From Euryarchaeota archaeon UBA60 (GTDB lineage: Archaea > Thermoplasmatota > Poseidoniia > Poseidoniales > Poseidoniaceae): a stretch of DNA of 12,129 nucleotides. The position numbers and the translations under genes were made by a program. The stretch covers positions 19,028 through 31,156 of the forward strand of contig DARQ01000104.1 of assembly GCA_002503395.1 (NCBI GenBank), in the 5' to 3' direction. This document shows, piece by piece, positions 1 through 7,341 of this stretch (position 1 is the first letter of the stretch; every line of letters begins with the position of its first letter). The notes below the pieces were generated by a model that was given only the letters and a program-made list of their open reading frames with translations, searched no databases and was not told where the DNA came from.

Positions 1-1074
1 GCCAGAATCTTTGAGGATGGCGATTTTCAAGTCACGTTACGGTGTCAGAATCACAGTTCGATACCGAAGGTCCTCGAGGTGCGCGACCGTGTGCCCGAGG
101 TAATGCGTATCAAGGAAGGAGCCAATTACATCTTGATGGAATTGGGCCCCAACCGCGAGACGCACATCGAGTATTCCGTCGAATGTCCGCTTCGGGGATT
201 CTACAGCATTGGTCCGGTAACCGTAAGGATACAGGATACCTTTGGACTATTCCATAAGGAAAAAGAACTGCACGTATACAGTGATTTCTTGGTTTTCCCG
301 AAGATGGAAGACCTGAAGGATACCTTTGTCAAGAGTAAGGTACCAAAGATTTTCACTGGTGCGGTAAACATTCGTCAGCCTGGTCCAGGGAGTGAATTCT
401 ACAGTCTTCGCTCATATATCGATGGTGACTCATTCCGACAGATCAACTGGAATGCTTATGCCCGTAGTGGTAATTTGATGGTGAATGAGAGGGAGCGCGA
501 CGCGGTCAGTGACATCATTCTTATCGTCGACGGCCGTGCGGTAAGTGAAACAGGTCCGGTTTCGCGCAATGCCTTGGTCTACTCGACTCGAGCCGCCGCC
601 AGTCTGGCCAGATATTTCCTCTCGCGACGCGACTCGGTCGGCCTGATTGTCTATGGGGATGAGGTCATCAGCGTCGACCGAGATACCGGGAAAAAGCAAT
701 TATATGTCCTACTGACAAAGTTGTCAGGAGCGATGGCACGCGGCAATATCCCTCTTCAAGTAGTCGTCAACCGTATCTTGCCGCACATCAACAAGGGAAG
801 CCCGATTATCGTACTCTCAAATCTCGAGGATGACCCGACAGCCATCAATGCTCTACGAGATTTCCGCGCCCGCAACTTCGATGTAACCGTACTATCCCCT
901 TCGAGTTTGGAATTTGAATTCGACGCCCGACGCATTGGTAGGACCGGTTACGACGTTCTCAAGACAGAGCGCGACATTCTAATCAGCGAATTACGCAGCC
1001 TTGGCGTCAATATCATGGATTGGGAGCCCGACATGCTGCTCTCGACCGCCCTTGCGGGCGCAAGGGGTTTCTAA
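1..1074 (+). CDS. DUF58 domain protein (5' end cut off by window)
   Basis: The frame is open from base 1 to a TAA at 1072-1074, giving 357 visible residues; the true start lies upstream. A GTG at 79 is internal, because clear family sequence precedes it. A beta-rich region contains the family pattern RGFYSIGPV followed by DTFGLF (visible residues about 65-82). The DUF58 hallmark runs over about residues 130-167: a GSEFYSLRSYIDGD segment, then INWNAYARSG, then an acidic/basic NERERD stretch. A vWA-like fold follows, but its metal-site strand reads IVDGRAVS (about 175-182) instead of a clean DxSxS, so metal binding may be lost. DUF58 proteins usually begin with two membrane helices, which would be in the missing part. 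The family commonly pairs with MoxR-type AAA ATPases; none is visible here. The next gene starts within about 10 bases and is probably co-transcribed. Function in the cell is unknown. Confidence 0.9.
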   Translation, partial: ARIFEDGDFQVTLRCQNHSSIPKVLEVRDRVPEVMRIKEGANYILMELGPNRETHIEYSVECPLRGFYSIGPVTVRIQDTFGLFHKEKELHVYSDFLVFPKMEDLKDTFVKSKVPKIFTGAVNIRQPGPGSEFYSLRSYIDGDSFRQINWNAYARSGNLMVNERERDAVSDIILIVDGRAVSETGPVSRNALVYSTRAAASLARYFLSRRDSVGLIVYGDEVISVDRDTGKKQLYVLLTKLSGAMARGNIPLQVVVNRILPHINKGSPIIVLSNLEDDPTAINALRDFRARNFDVTVLSPSSLEFEFDARRIGRTGYDVLKTERDILISELRSLGVNIMDWEPDMLLSTALAGARGF

Positions 1075-1079
1075 GGTGA
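1073..1079 (+). promoter_or_regulatory. Ribosome binding site overlapping the DUF58 stop codon
   Basis: AAGGTGA overlaps the TAA stop at 1072-1074 and matches the archaeal anti-Shine-Dalgarno. It sits 2 bases before ATG 1082 and 5 before ATG 1085, so the second ATG has the better spacing. It argues against the longer in-frame start at 1001, which would overlap the DUF58 gene. Confidence 0.6.
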
Positions 1080-1081
1080 AT

Positions 1082-2098
1082 ATGATGGCAGTACCACCAC
1101 CACCGGCAGCACCGACCGCACCAGCACCTGCCGCACCGTCTCAGAATTCAGCGATGAACCAGCCGAGAGGGAGGATAGGTGGTAAAGATAAATCGGGCGA
1201 CACCTCACATCTCTACGAAGGGAAAACCGTCCGTGCAGCAGCTCCGAGCCGAAAGAAATTGGCCGGAAAGATGTCTACTGCTGGTGGAGAAATCCCCGCT
1301 GATGCGATTCCCGAAGTTCAAATTCCTTCATTTATCGAAAGTCTGCTCGGTGGACCTTTGGTGCCGAAGGTGAAATTCCTTCCCGCCGACAAGATGGTGC
1401 AAACTCTGCAGTTGGCTGCCTACGCCCTCTTGGTCGCATTGGGCATTCTAACCTATATTGTCACTCCACCACAGGGAACGATGTGGTACTGGCTTTTCAG
1501 TAGTGCCGGAATCGCAGAGTTGATTCAGACCATGCTCGTGGCGACTTCAGTAGGTGCGGGATTCTGGGGGACCTTCCGCCGAGACCCGCGTTGGTTGCTG
1601 ACATCTTACATTCTTTTCATCGTCTCGGCACTTAGATTTGCCAGCAGTAAGGTGAGTTTGTCCAACGACTGGTTTGGCTTCGCCGATAGCCCCACTATGT
1701 TGACGATTCTAGTTGTCATGTATGCGGTAATTCTAGTGATGTATTTTGAATTGACCAATGGAGTCATCCGCTTCAGCATGCTCGATACCAGCATCAGGAC
1801 GAATGAAGTATACGTGATGAATGTCAAGCGGGTGATTGGAAAATATCATCGTAGTCTGCTAATGAATCCGCTCATCGCTGGTGGACTTGCATTTCTGGTC
1901 CTTTCGGTGAATATGATTCTGCCAATATTTGTGCGGCCGTTCAGCGCTGAAACGGCTCTGAGAATGGAAGCCAGTGTTGAGTTGATTTCGGTATACGGGG
2001 TGGCTTTGGGCTCGTTGATAGTATTCTTGGTTGTCGGAGCGGTATTTGCGGCAAATATCCCGTTGCGAATAGAGCGTTGGCGAGAAAATAAGGAATAG
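1082..2098 (+). CDS. Six-helix membrane protein with proline-rich N-terminal tail
   Basis: The protein has 338 residues from ATG 1082; ATG 1085 or GTG 1076 are alternative starts. I do not recognise a named family. Residues 4-20 are almost only Pro and Ala, and the tail to about residue 100 is hydrophilic and probably disordered and cytoplasmic. Six hydrophobic segments follow, at about 107-128, 135-160, 170-188, 204-224, 260-286 and 300-325. A charged loop at about 231-258 (with IRTNEVYVMNVKRVIGKYHR) separates helices 4 and 5. The C terminus (RIERWRENKE) is basic and probably cytoplasmic. No catalytic motif, signal peptide or transporter signature is evident. Its start lies within about 10 bases of the DUF58 stop, so the two are likely one operon, and it may act as a membrane partner of the DUF58 protein. 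That role is inferred from position only. Confidence 0.8.
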   Translation: MMAVPPPPAAPTAPAPAAPSQNSAMNQPRGRIGGKDKSGDTSHLYEGKTVRAAAPSRKKLAGKMSTAGGEIPADAIPEVQIPSFIESLLGGPLVPKVKFLPADKMVQTLQLAAYALLVALGILTYIVTPPQGTMWYWLFSSAGIAELIQTMLVATSVGAGFWGTFRRDPRWLLTSYILFIVSALRFASSKVSLSNDWFGFADSPTMLTILVVMYAVILVMYFELTNGVIRFSMLDTSIRTNEVYVMNVKRVIGKYHRSLLMNPLIAGGLAFLVLSVNMILPIFVRPFSAETALRMEASVELISVYGVALGSLIVFLVVGAVFAANIPLRIERWRENKE

Positions 2099-2172
2099 TC
2101 TGCGAAGTGCCCGATGATAAGGCTTGTGAAGTCAAACCTCAGCAGTTGAGTCGAGGGGGCTATTCCTTGCGC

Positions 2173-3243
2173 ATGGGATTCGGCGAGCATTTACGGGTTA
2201 CTCTATTTGGTGAGAGCCACGGAATCGGTGTGGGGGCATTGGTTGAGGGTTTACCAAGTGGGCTGGAGGTCGATGAGCAGGCAATTCAAACCGCCCTCAG
2301 TCGCCGTAGTCCAGGTGGCTCACTGGCATCGGCGCGCCGAGAAGAAGACCAATGTGAGATACTCTCTGGAATCCATCAGGGGAGGACCACCGGATGGCCG
2401 GTGCTGCTATTTGTGCGAAATACCGATGCCCATTCTTCCGATTATTCTTTCCTACCCCATCATCCCCGTCCCGGCCATGCCGACCTGCCGGTGATGGAGA
2501 GAACTGGGGGGCATGCGGATTCCCGAGGTGGTGGGAGTACCTCCGGACGTCTGACCGTAGGGATAGTCGCGGCTGCAGCACTTTGCGGTTCACTGATGGA
2601 TTCATGGGGCTGGAAAGTAGAGTCTCATACTTCTTCAATCGGTGAAATAACCGCCAAACCACTATCCGACTGCCCGCCGCCTGATGGCGCTGACTGGGAG
2701 CGCACCAGATGTCGCGACCCCGAGGCCGCATCGAGAATGGTTTCACTGGTAGAAGAACTTCGTCAGCAATCCGACTCTATCGGCAGCAGTGTCGAAATGA
2801 GAATTTCATCTCTTCCCATCGGTTTGGGCGAACCTTGGTATGACGGCCTTGAGCCGGCTCTGGCGCGCGCATTGATGGCGATACCTGCTGCCCGTGCAGT
2901 CGAGTTCGGGAGAGGGGTGCAAGCGGCGAAAATGCGCGGTAGCGAACATAACGATGCCTGGCAAAACACCGACGCTGGCCCGCGACCACAAGGAGATGAT
3001 GCAGATGGCTCATTGGGTGGTTTTTCTACCGGTGCACCCCTGCAACTGAAGGTCATTTTCAAGCCACCGAGTAGTATCGGCAAGGAACAGGTCACCCTCA
3101 ATCTGGAATCAGGTGAACAGGAGTCTCTGACCATCGTCGGCAGGCACGACCCGGTAATCGCGCCAAGGGCTGTTGCTGTAGTCGAAGCGACCGGGATATT
3201 GGTGGTATGCGATTTAGCCCTTCGGGGGGGTTGGAGAGCATGA
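2173..3243 (+). CDS. aroC: Chorismate synthase
   Basis: This enzyme (EC 4.2.3.5) makes chorismate from 5-enolpyruvylshikimate-3-phosphate by 1,4-elimination of phosphate, using reduced FMN. I chose ATG 2173 (356 aa) because the family starts a few residues before the FGESHG motif, here at residues 12-17. An in-frame GTG at 2107 would add 22 residues of no family character. Visible motifs are RRSPGG (44-49), RPGHAD (99-104), DSRGGGSTSGRLT (116-128), MRGSEHNDAW (254-263), GGFSTGAPL (282-290) and GRHDPVIAPRAVAVVEA (323-339). The usual RGGGRSSARE element is replaced by RGGGSTSGRL. From memory this is closer to the RGGGHFSGRLT form of some bacterial, especially clostridial, enzymes. The C terminus (LRGGWRA) is short. 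The TGA overlaps the aspartate kinase ATG as ATGA, so translation is probably coupled. No flavin reductase domain is fused. Confidence 0.95.
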   Translation: MGFGEHLRVTLFGESHGIGVGALVEGLPSGLEVDEQAIQTALSRRSPGGSLASARREEDQCEILSGIHQGRTTGWPVLLFVRNTDAHSSDYSFLPHHPRPGHADLPVMERTGGHADSRGGGSTSGRLTVGIVAAAALCGSLMDSWGWKVESHTSSIGEITAKPLSDCPPPDGADWERTRCRDPEAASRMVSLVEELRQQSDSIGSSVEMRISSLPIGLGEPWYDGLEPALARALMAIPAARAVEFGRGVQAAKMRGSEHNDAWQNTDAGPRPQGDDADGSLGGFSTGAPLQLKVIFKPPSSIGKEQVTLNLESGEQESLTIVGRHDPVIAPRAVAVVEATGILVVCDLALRGGWRA

Positions 3244-4571
3244 GTTTCATCGTTCACAAATTTGGTGGATCCTGTCTAAAGAGCGAATCCGACCTCGCGA
3301 GAATAGCCGAGATAGTCAATAATTCCGAGGAGCGTGTTGTGGTTGTGATATCAGCCTTCAACGGGGTCACAAATCTGTTGCTGGGGGCGATTGATGAATG
3401 TGAGAGTAGCGGCGATTTTGTCGGCGAAATACGGGCTATACATCGCGAGATTTCCCTTTCTACCGCCGAAGTCGTCGAAACCGAAGAATTTGCTCGGTTA
3501 TTGACTCGATTGCAATCTGACCTCAAGTTATCACAATCCTCGCACAACAACATCAGGGTCGAACACCGTATTCTCGCATATGGAGAGAAACTCGCCACCC
3601 TTGTTGTCGCCGATTATCTGCGCCGTTCCGGAGCCACCGCTGAATCGATATCGGCCGAAGAAATCGGAATTGCCATTATCGGTGAGGGCCGGCAACGAAG
3701 AATAGATTTGGCCGCGACCTCTCCTGGTCTATTGAATATCATTCAGAAAGGGGTGATACCAGTAATTACCGGATGGTATGGTAGCAATGAGTCCGGCGAG
3801 ATCGCGGTTCTTGAGAGAGGTGGTAGCGACGTTACCGCGGCGGTGATTGCCAGAATCCTGCAAGCCAATAATGTGGTATTATGGAAAGATGTTGAAGGGG
3901 TTTTGGCGGTGCCTCCAAGGCTCGGCCTCCAAGGTCTTCGAATCCCATATCTAGGATATAGTGAAGCGAGCGAATTAGCTCGTCTCGGGTCGACCGTACT
4001 CCATCCACATTGCATCGAACCGGTCGCTATCGTTGGCATCCCGATTGAATTACGCCCGCTTCATGGCTCCGGTAACGGCACCGTCATCGGACCTGATCTC
4101 CATCTTGAACAACCACAGGTGAAAGCGATAGCATGTGCATATCCAGTGCGTATGGTCACTATCAGAAGCCCGATTCACCGCCGAGCGTCGGGTTTTACCC
4201 TCAAGGTCTTGGAAATTCTTGAACAGCACGATGTGGAGGCGTGGTTTCTACATGCTCTGCCCGGCAGTATCGAGTTGATAATTGACGATGATGGGTTTAA
4301 TCGGCCTTTGGAGGACCTGAAACGGTCCGATTTCTACGTTGAGGTGGGAGAAGTTTCTGCTGTGATTTCGGTAATAGGCAGTGGTTTCGCCAACTGGTCG
4401 GATGGCTTCAAACAGATGATGCTAGAACAGGAGTGCTGGAAAGAAGGCTTGAAATTCATCAATAGTGAAGGCCCTTCGCTACATTTCCTCGTCGATAAGA
4501 ACGAACTCGATGGCATAATTGAGTTTCTTTCACATACCTTTGGCCTTATCGAATCGGAGATACAGAATTGA
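3240..4571 (+). CDS. lysC: Aspartate kinase
   Basis: The enzyme (EC 2.7.2.4) phosphorylates aspartate, the first step to aspartate semialdehyde and then to lysine, threonine and methionine. In archaea of this type the semialdehyde also feeds aromatic synthesis. The chosen start, ATG 3240, gives 443 residues, and the protein opens with the family's VHKFGGS nucleotide/substrate motif (5-11). Further landmarks are EHRILAYGEKLA (108-119), LERGGSDVTAA (191-201), WKDVEGVLAVPPR (215-227) and YSEASELARLGSTVLHP (240-256). Two ACT-like segments fill the C terminus, about 303-349 and 372-440, suggesting feedback control by an amino acid; the effector cannot be read from sequence. There is no homoserine dehydrogenase domain. 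An in-frame ATG at 3207 lies inside aroC and is rejected. The gene overlaps aroC by 4 bases and ends base-to-base against the shikimate kinase gene on the other strand. Confidence 0.93.
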   Translation: MSFIVHKFGGSCLKSESDLARIAEIVNNSEERVVVVISAFNGVTNLLLGAIDECESSGDFVGEIRAIHREISLSTAEVVETEEFARLLTRLQSDLKLSQSSHNNIRVEHRILAYGEKLATLVVADYLRRSGATAESISAEEIGIAIIGEGRQRRIDLAATSPGLLNIIQKGVIPVITGWYGSNESGEIAVLERGGSDVTAAVIARILQANNVVLWKDVEGVLAVPPRLGLQGLRIPYLGYSEASELARLGSTVLHPHCIEPVAIVGIPIELRPLHGSGNGTVIGPDLHLEQPQVKAIACAYPVRMVTIRSPIHRRASGFTLKVLEILEQHDVEAWFLHALPGSIELIIDDDGFNRPLEDLKRSDFYVEVGEVSAVISVIGSGFANWSDGFKQMMLEQECWKEGLKFINSEGPSLHFLVDKNELDGIIEFLSHTFGLIESEIQN

Positions 4572-5462
4572 TTACTCCAATTCTTCTTCAATATTTTCTA
4601 CTATCGGGTTTAACACCTTGGTAATAATTACCTTCTCGACATCATCATTATTTTCGTAGTGATTCTGTAAATGCTCAATTGTCGGTATGCTCACGGACGG
4701 AATGAATATGACTACGGCAGGGCCTGAACCTGAGATTCCTGCAGCTCTGGCTCCGAACATCATTGCTTCGTTAGATATTCGACGGCCCACTGTATCATCT
4801 AGAACTCCTGCCATCGAACGGCCGTTTGCGGTCAAGGCCACCAAATCCTCGCCACTCTCAAGGGCGGTAAGGGCACGTTGGAAACCCTGTTGATGCCAAA
4901 GAAAAGCCTCGGCATCTGGTGGCTCTGAGCGGCTACCTCTCAGCAATAAGATTACCGTCCAATCATTTGCTACAGGCCCATTTCCTTCGAGCAGAACTCC
5001 CTCCGCCGCGGGTACATTAGGGTCGATGATCTTCCAACCCTCGGTAGCGGCAGCCCAGGCATCGTCTTTGCTACCGGTGATGCTCACCCCGGCCGCTGAT
5101 TGTGCGGCTCCAGCCATATCGATGAGTTCAGTAATGGAAACTTCTTGTTCAGTTGCTTCAGCGAGTGCACGTAGCGCCGCCACCGCCACCGCAGCGCTGG
5201 ATTTCAGTCCTTGACCCGATGGAACCCTCGAGCGAATCGTCCAGTACACTTGTTCGACCGGCAAAATGTACCCAGCGCCCTGCCAAGCCTCGACCACCGC
5301 GGCGAGCAGACCATCCGGGTCTTTGGGTGGTGTTTTAGGGGCGTCGTCGCGCACCATCGCTACGGTATTCAGGTCGAGTGCCATACTGGCGCCCAAACCT
5401 AAGGCTGCGGCGTGAAGTAGACTACACGCACCGTGTGCCTTACCCTTGCCCAACACTACCAT
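4572..5462 (-). CDS. aroK: Archaeal shikimate kinase (GHMP family)
   Basis: The protein of 296 residues phosphorylates shikimate at the 3-hydroxyl with ATP (EC 2.7.1.71). It belongs to the GHMP superfamily and is unrelated to bacterial AroK/AroL P-loop enzymes. The N terminus has the GKGKAHGACSLLHA pattern (5-18) and the following ALDL strand typical of archaeal shikimate kinases. GHMP motif 2 is PSGQGLKSSAA (81-91). AGVSITGSKDDAWAA (124-138) matches the archaeal enzyme's own conserved block, which separates it from homoserine or mevalonate kinase. Motif 3 is AGISGSGPAVV (241-251). The tail is rich in Glu (NIEEELE). ATG 5462 is preceded at good spacing by AAAGGTGA. The gene is third in the aroA'-aroB'-aroK operon, 6 bases after aroB'. 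Its TAA lies directly against the stop of the opposing aspartate kinase gene. Confidence 0.93.
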   Translation of the reverse strand: MVVLGKGKAHGACSLLHAAALGLGASMALDLNTVAMVRDDAPKTPPKDPDGLLAAVVEAWQGAGYILPVEQVYWTIRSRVPSGQGLKSSAAVAVAALRALAEATEQEVSITELIDMAGAAQSAAGVSITGSKDDAWAAATEGWKIIDPNVPAAEGVLLEGNGPVANDWTVILLLRGSRSEPPDAEAFLWHQQGFQRALTALESGEDLVALTANGRSMAGVLDDTVGRRISNEAMMFGARAAGISGSGPAVVIFIPSVSIPTIEHLQNHYENNDDVEKVIITKVLNPIVENIEEELE

Positions 5463-5468
5463 TCAAAC

Positions 5469-5474
5469 TCACCT
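5469..5474 (-). promoter_or_regulatory. Ribosome binding site for shikimate kinase, made from the end of aroB'
   Basis: On the minus strand the last codon and stop of aroB' read AGG TGA. This is itself a good archaeal Shine-Dalgarno, 6 bases before the shikimate kinase ATG. Termination of aroB' and initiation of the next gene therefore use the same bases, implying translational coupling. Confidence 0.7.
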
Positions 5475-6488
5475 TTCGACTACTTTTGCTGATATTTCCG
5501 CTCCAACATGTCTGCCCATAGTGTCTATTCTCGCTAATATGTAGTCGTTTTCCTTCAGTTCAGTTATAGACAATGCAATTCCGCTCGGCGACACCAACCT
5601 TACAGTCTCCGCTTGTTGGGCGTACAGAGAGGCCGTATGAGCATTTACATCCTTCATCTTCAATAATAATAGTGGTCGATTTTCAATCTTCACCCTACCC
5701 ACTGTCATAGGTCGGGTCTCTCCGGCGGCATTGTAAACCAGCAACTCATCACCGGCAGAAACCTCAGAAAGATAGCACGTCTTACCATCGGCTCGCATAC
5801 AATACGAGTGAATTGCTCCGGCATTGACTCTGAACGGACGCGGTGGAACATAACCGCTGACGATAGTCTCACCATGAACCAGCGCCATCATGCTGGAACT
5901 GGAGCCGACGAGAATACCCTCTCCATGGTTGAGAAGAGAGACGAAATCGACGCATACACGATCACCCGTCGAACCTTCCTCGATTGCGGTAATCATCACC
6001 GGTGAAAGTTGCCCCTGCTCAATAGTCTCAGTTTTGGTGATACAGCCATCGCTGCGCTCCAATCTCTGGGCTTTGCAAATCGCCGCGGCCTGCCACAATT
6101 CCTCCTCATCAGCCAACAGGATTGCATCGACTCCGATATCGAGGGCGAATGCTGCCCCTGGAATCAACTTCGAATCTTCCAATCTCACCGCGATTGAGGT
6201 TGGTGTTCCACCGGCGTCGGCGATGAGGTTCTCCAGTGGAATCAGGGTCCAATCTCGGCACTCGACCAAGAGCCAGTTCACCGAACCTACGGCGCTGCGC
6301 GCGGCGGCCTGGCCGTCCGGGTCATCGATGTGAAAATGGGCGCCAATCAGGTTACCGTCACGGTCGAATAAACGCTTCCCATCGGTGGTGATCTCGTCGC
6401 CGAATCTAACATCTATGGCCGAGGATAAATCTGTCGAATCGATATGGCAAGGAGTGTCCGAATCTTGAACCTCAAGCCATAACTGCAC
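5469..6488 (-). CDS. aroB': 3-dehydroquinate synthase, type II (archaeal)
   Basis: The protein of 339 residues performs NAD-dependent oxidative deamination and cyclisation of ADTH to 3-dehydroquinate (EC 1.4.1.24). It is the second step of the archaeal shikimate route and replaces classical AroB. The C-terminal two thirds carry the family's unbroken conserved blocks: GDRVCVD (175-181), GEGILVGSSSS (189-199), LVHGET (203-208), RPFRVNAGAIHSY (217-229), TCYLSEVSAGDELLVY (237-252) and GRVKIENRPLLLL (264-276). The N-terminal half is more divergent but includes the expected LIPLENLIA and ALDIGVDAILL stretches. The start is a GTG at 6488, supported by GAGGTGA 4 bases upstream. The length is close to that of methanogen homologues. 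It is the middle gene of a three-gene operon, with 4 bases to aroA' and 6 to the kinase. Confidence 0.94.
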   Translation of the reverse strand: MQLWLEVQDSDTPCHIDSTDLSSAIDVRFGDEITTDGKRLFDRDGNLIGAHFHIDDPDGQAAARSAVGSVNWLLVECRDWTLIPLENLIADAGGTPTSIAVRLEDSKLIPGAAFALDIGVDAILLADEEELWQAAAICKAQRLERSDGCITKTETIEQGQLSPVMITAIEEGSTGDRVCVDFVSLLNHGEGILVGSSSSMMALVHGETIVSGYVPPRPFRVNAGAIHSYCMRADGKTCYLSEVSAGDELLVYNAAGETRPMTVGRVKIENRPLLLLKMKDVNAHTASLYAQQAETVRLVSPSGIALSITELKENDYILARIDTMGRHVGAEISAKVVER

Positions 6489-6492
6489 CGTC

Positions 6493-6498
6493 TCACCT
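6493..6498 (-). promoter_or_regulatory. Ribosome binding site for aroB', made from the end of aroA'
   Basis: The aroA' reading frame ends TTG AGG TGA on the minus strand, so its last codon plus stop form GAGGTGA, a near-perfect archaeal Shine-Dalgarno. It lies 4 bases before the aroB' GTG. This decides the GTG start and implies coupling, as at the next junction. Confidence 0.75.
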
Positions 6499-7278
6499 CA
6501 ATTTTTCCGCCGCTTCCCTCGGCCCTACCCCGCGCTGCACAACATCGTGCAAGGCCTTTGCATAGGCCGCAGGGTCGTGATGGGAGAATACTTGCCGACC
6601 CATGCATACACCAGCCCCTCCGGCCAGGATTGATTGCTTGACCATTTTCAGCAGCCCTTCGATATCGTCATGTTTTTCTCCGCCGGCGACCAAGACTGGA
6701 ATCGGAACACCCGAAGTTACGATTTCAAAAGATTCCATTGACCCGGTCCACTGTGTCTTGACCACGTCACAACCGAGTTCCCAACCCAATCTCACCGCAT
6801 GGGCAGCACCGTTGGTGGGGTCCCCTTCAATCTGGAGATTTTCTCCTCGAGCATACATCATTCCGAGTAATGGCACGCCAAGTCTATGACACTGCTCGCT
6901 CACATAGCCCATTCGAGTAATCATTTCCGCCTCGTGTATAGACCCGAGATTAACTTGCAGGCTGACTGCAGTCGCCCCGCGCGACAGTGCCTCTTCGACA
7001 CTTCCCACGACCACCTTGTCGTCACTACGTTCACCACCATGGATAGTTGAAACCGAGAGATGGGCGACCAATGGAGGGCCGGAAAGGGAGGAAAAATGAC
7101 TTACCACACCTTTTTGGGCGACTACGGCATCAACATTGGCCTCGCCCAGGGAGCGGTATAATGATCCCATATCCTCAAGCCCTGCCAGCGGGTAATAAGA
7201 AGCCCCGTGGTCGAGCGGAATCCAAACCCCTCGACCATTAGGTAGCAGTTTTCCCAACCGTTCTTTTTTCTCACCCAT
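6493..7278 (-). CDS. aroA': 2-amino-3,7-dideoxy-D-threo-hept-6-ulosonate (ADTH) synthase
   Basis: This class I aldolase of the DeoC/FbaB type (EC 2.2.1.10) joins a 6-deoxy-5-ketofructose-phosphate-derived unit to aspartate semialdehyde. It is the entry step of the archaeal aromatic pathway. From ATG 7278 it has 261 residues; in-frame GTG 7287 and TTG 7302 would lengthen it by 3 or 8 residues. The active-site landmarks are WIPLDHG (19-25, Asp23), MYARGENL (141-148, Tyr142) and DVVKTQWTG (171-179, Schiff-base Lys174). Their spacing agrees, to within a residue, with the Asp, Tyr and Lys I recall for the Methanocaldococcus enzyme. The phosphate-binding end is LVAGGEK (196-202) and GGAGVCMGRQVF (220-231). 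A plain FBP aldolase is the alternative, but the adjoining aroB' and shikimate kinase make ADTH synthase far more likely. This is the first gene of its operon. Confidence 0.92.
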   Translation of the reverse strand: MGEKKERLGKLLPNGRGVWIPLDHGASYYPLAGLEDMGSLYRSLGEANVDAVVAQKGVVSHFSSLSGPPLVAHLSVSTIHGGERSDDKVVVGSVEEALSRGATAVSLQVNLGSIHEAEMITRMGYVSEQCHRLGVPLLGMMYARGENLQIEGDPTNGAAHAVRLGWELGCDVVKTQWTGSMESFEIVTSGVPIPVLVAGGEKHDDIEGLLKMVKQSILAGGAGVCMGRQVFSHHDPAAYAKALHDVVQRGVGPREAAEKLR

Positions 7279-7341
7279 AGCGCTCACACCGCGGCGAGGC
7301 AATTGCCCCTCATCAAACCATTAGTAATACGATACTAAGAA
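7279..7341. promoter_or_regulatory. Divergent promoter region between aroA' operon and ABC transporter
   Basis: This is the only divergent gap in the window, so promoters for both the leftward aromatic operon and the rightward ABC transporter must lie here, or slightly inside if the ABC gene starts later. Bases 7313-7360 are AT-rich against GC-rich flanks, as expected for archaeal TATA/BRE elements, but no single TATA box stands out on either strand. The inverted repeat at 7321-7338 is inside it. Confidence 0.5.
7321..7338. repeat. Inverted repeat TTAGTA-N6-TACTAA, possible operator
   Basis: TTAGTAATACGATACTAA has perfect 6-base arms around a 6-base spacer, giving two half-sites about one helical turn apart. 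That is the geometry of a dimeric regulator site. It lies centrally between divergent genes, where one bound protein could affect both directions. The arms are short and AT-rich, so chance occurrence is possible. Confidence 0.4.

Noticed and set aside
1001..1081. Upstream start for the six-helix membrane protein at ATG 1001
   Set aside because: It would overlap the DUF58 gene by over 70 bases and add residues with no membrane-protein character; AAGGTGA supports a start at 1082/1085.
2107..2172. GTG 2107 as the chorismate synthase start
   Set aside because: It adds 22 residues before the point where the family begins; ATG 2173 places FGESHG at the expected distance.
3218..3227. CCC-TTCG-GGG hairpin at the end of aroC, possible terminator or RNA element
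   Set aside because: The stem is only 3 base pairs, lies inside the coding sequence and lacks a T tract; the following G run is better read as part of the region ahead of the aspartate kinase start.
2297..3257. Minus-strand reading frames opposite chorismate synthase (2297-2746, 2763-3257)
   Set aside because: Both lie entirely opposite a strongly supported gene and show no recognisable domains or upstream signals.
4572..5462. Homoserine or mevalonate kinase as the identity of the GHMP gene
   Set aside because: The AGVSITGSKDDA block and the adjoining aroA'-aroB' genes fit archaeal shikimate kinase, and the neighbouring aspartate kinase alone is not enough to argue for homoserine kinase.
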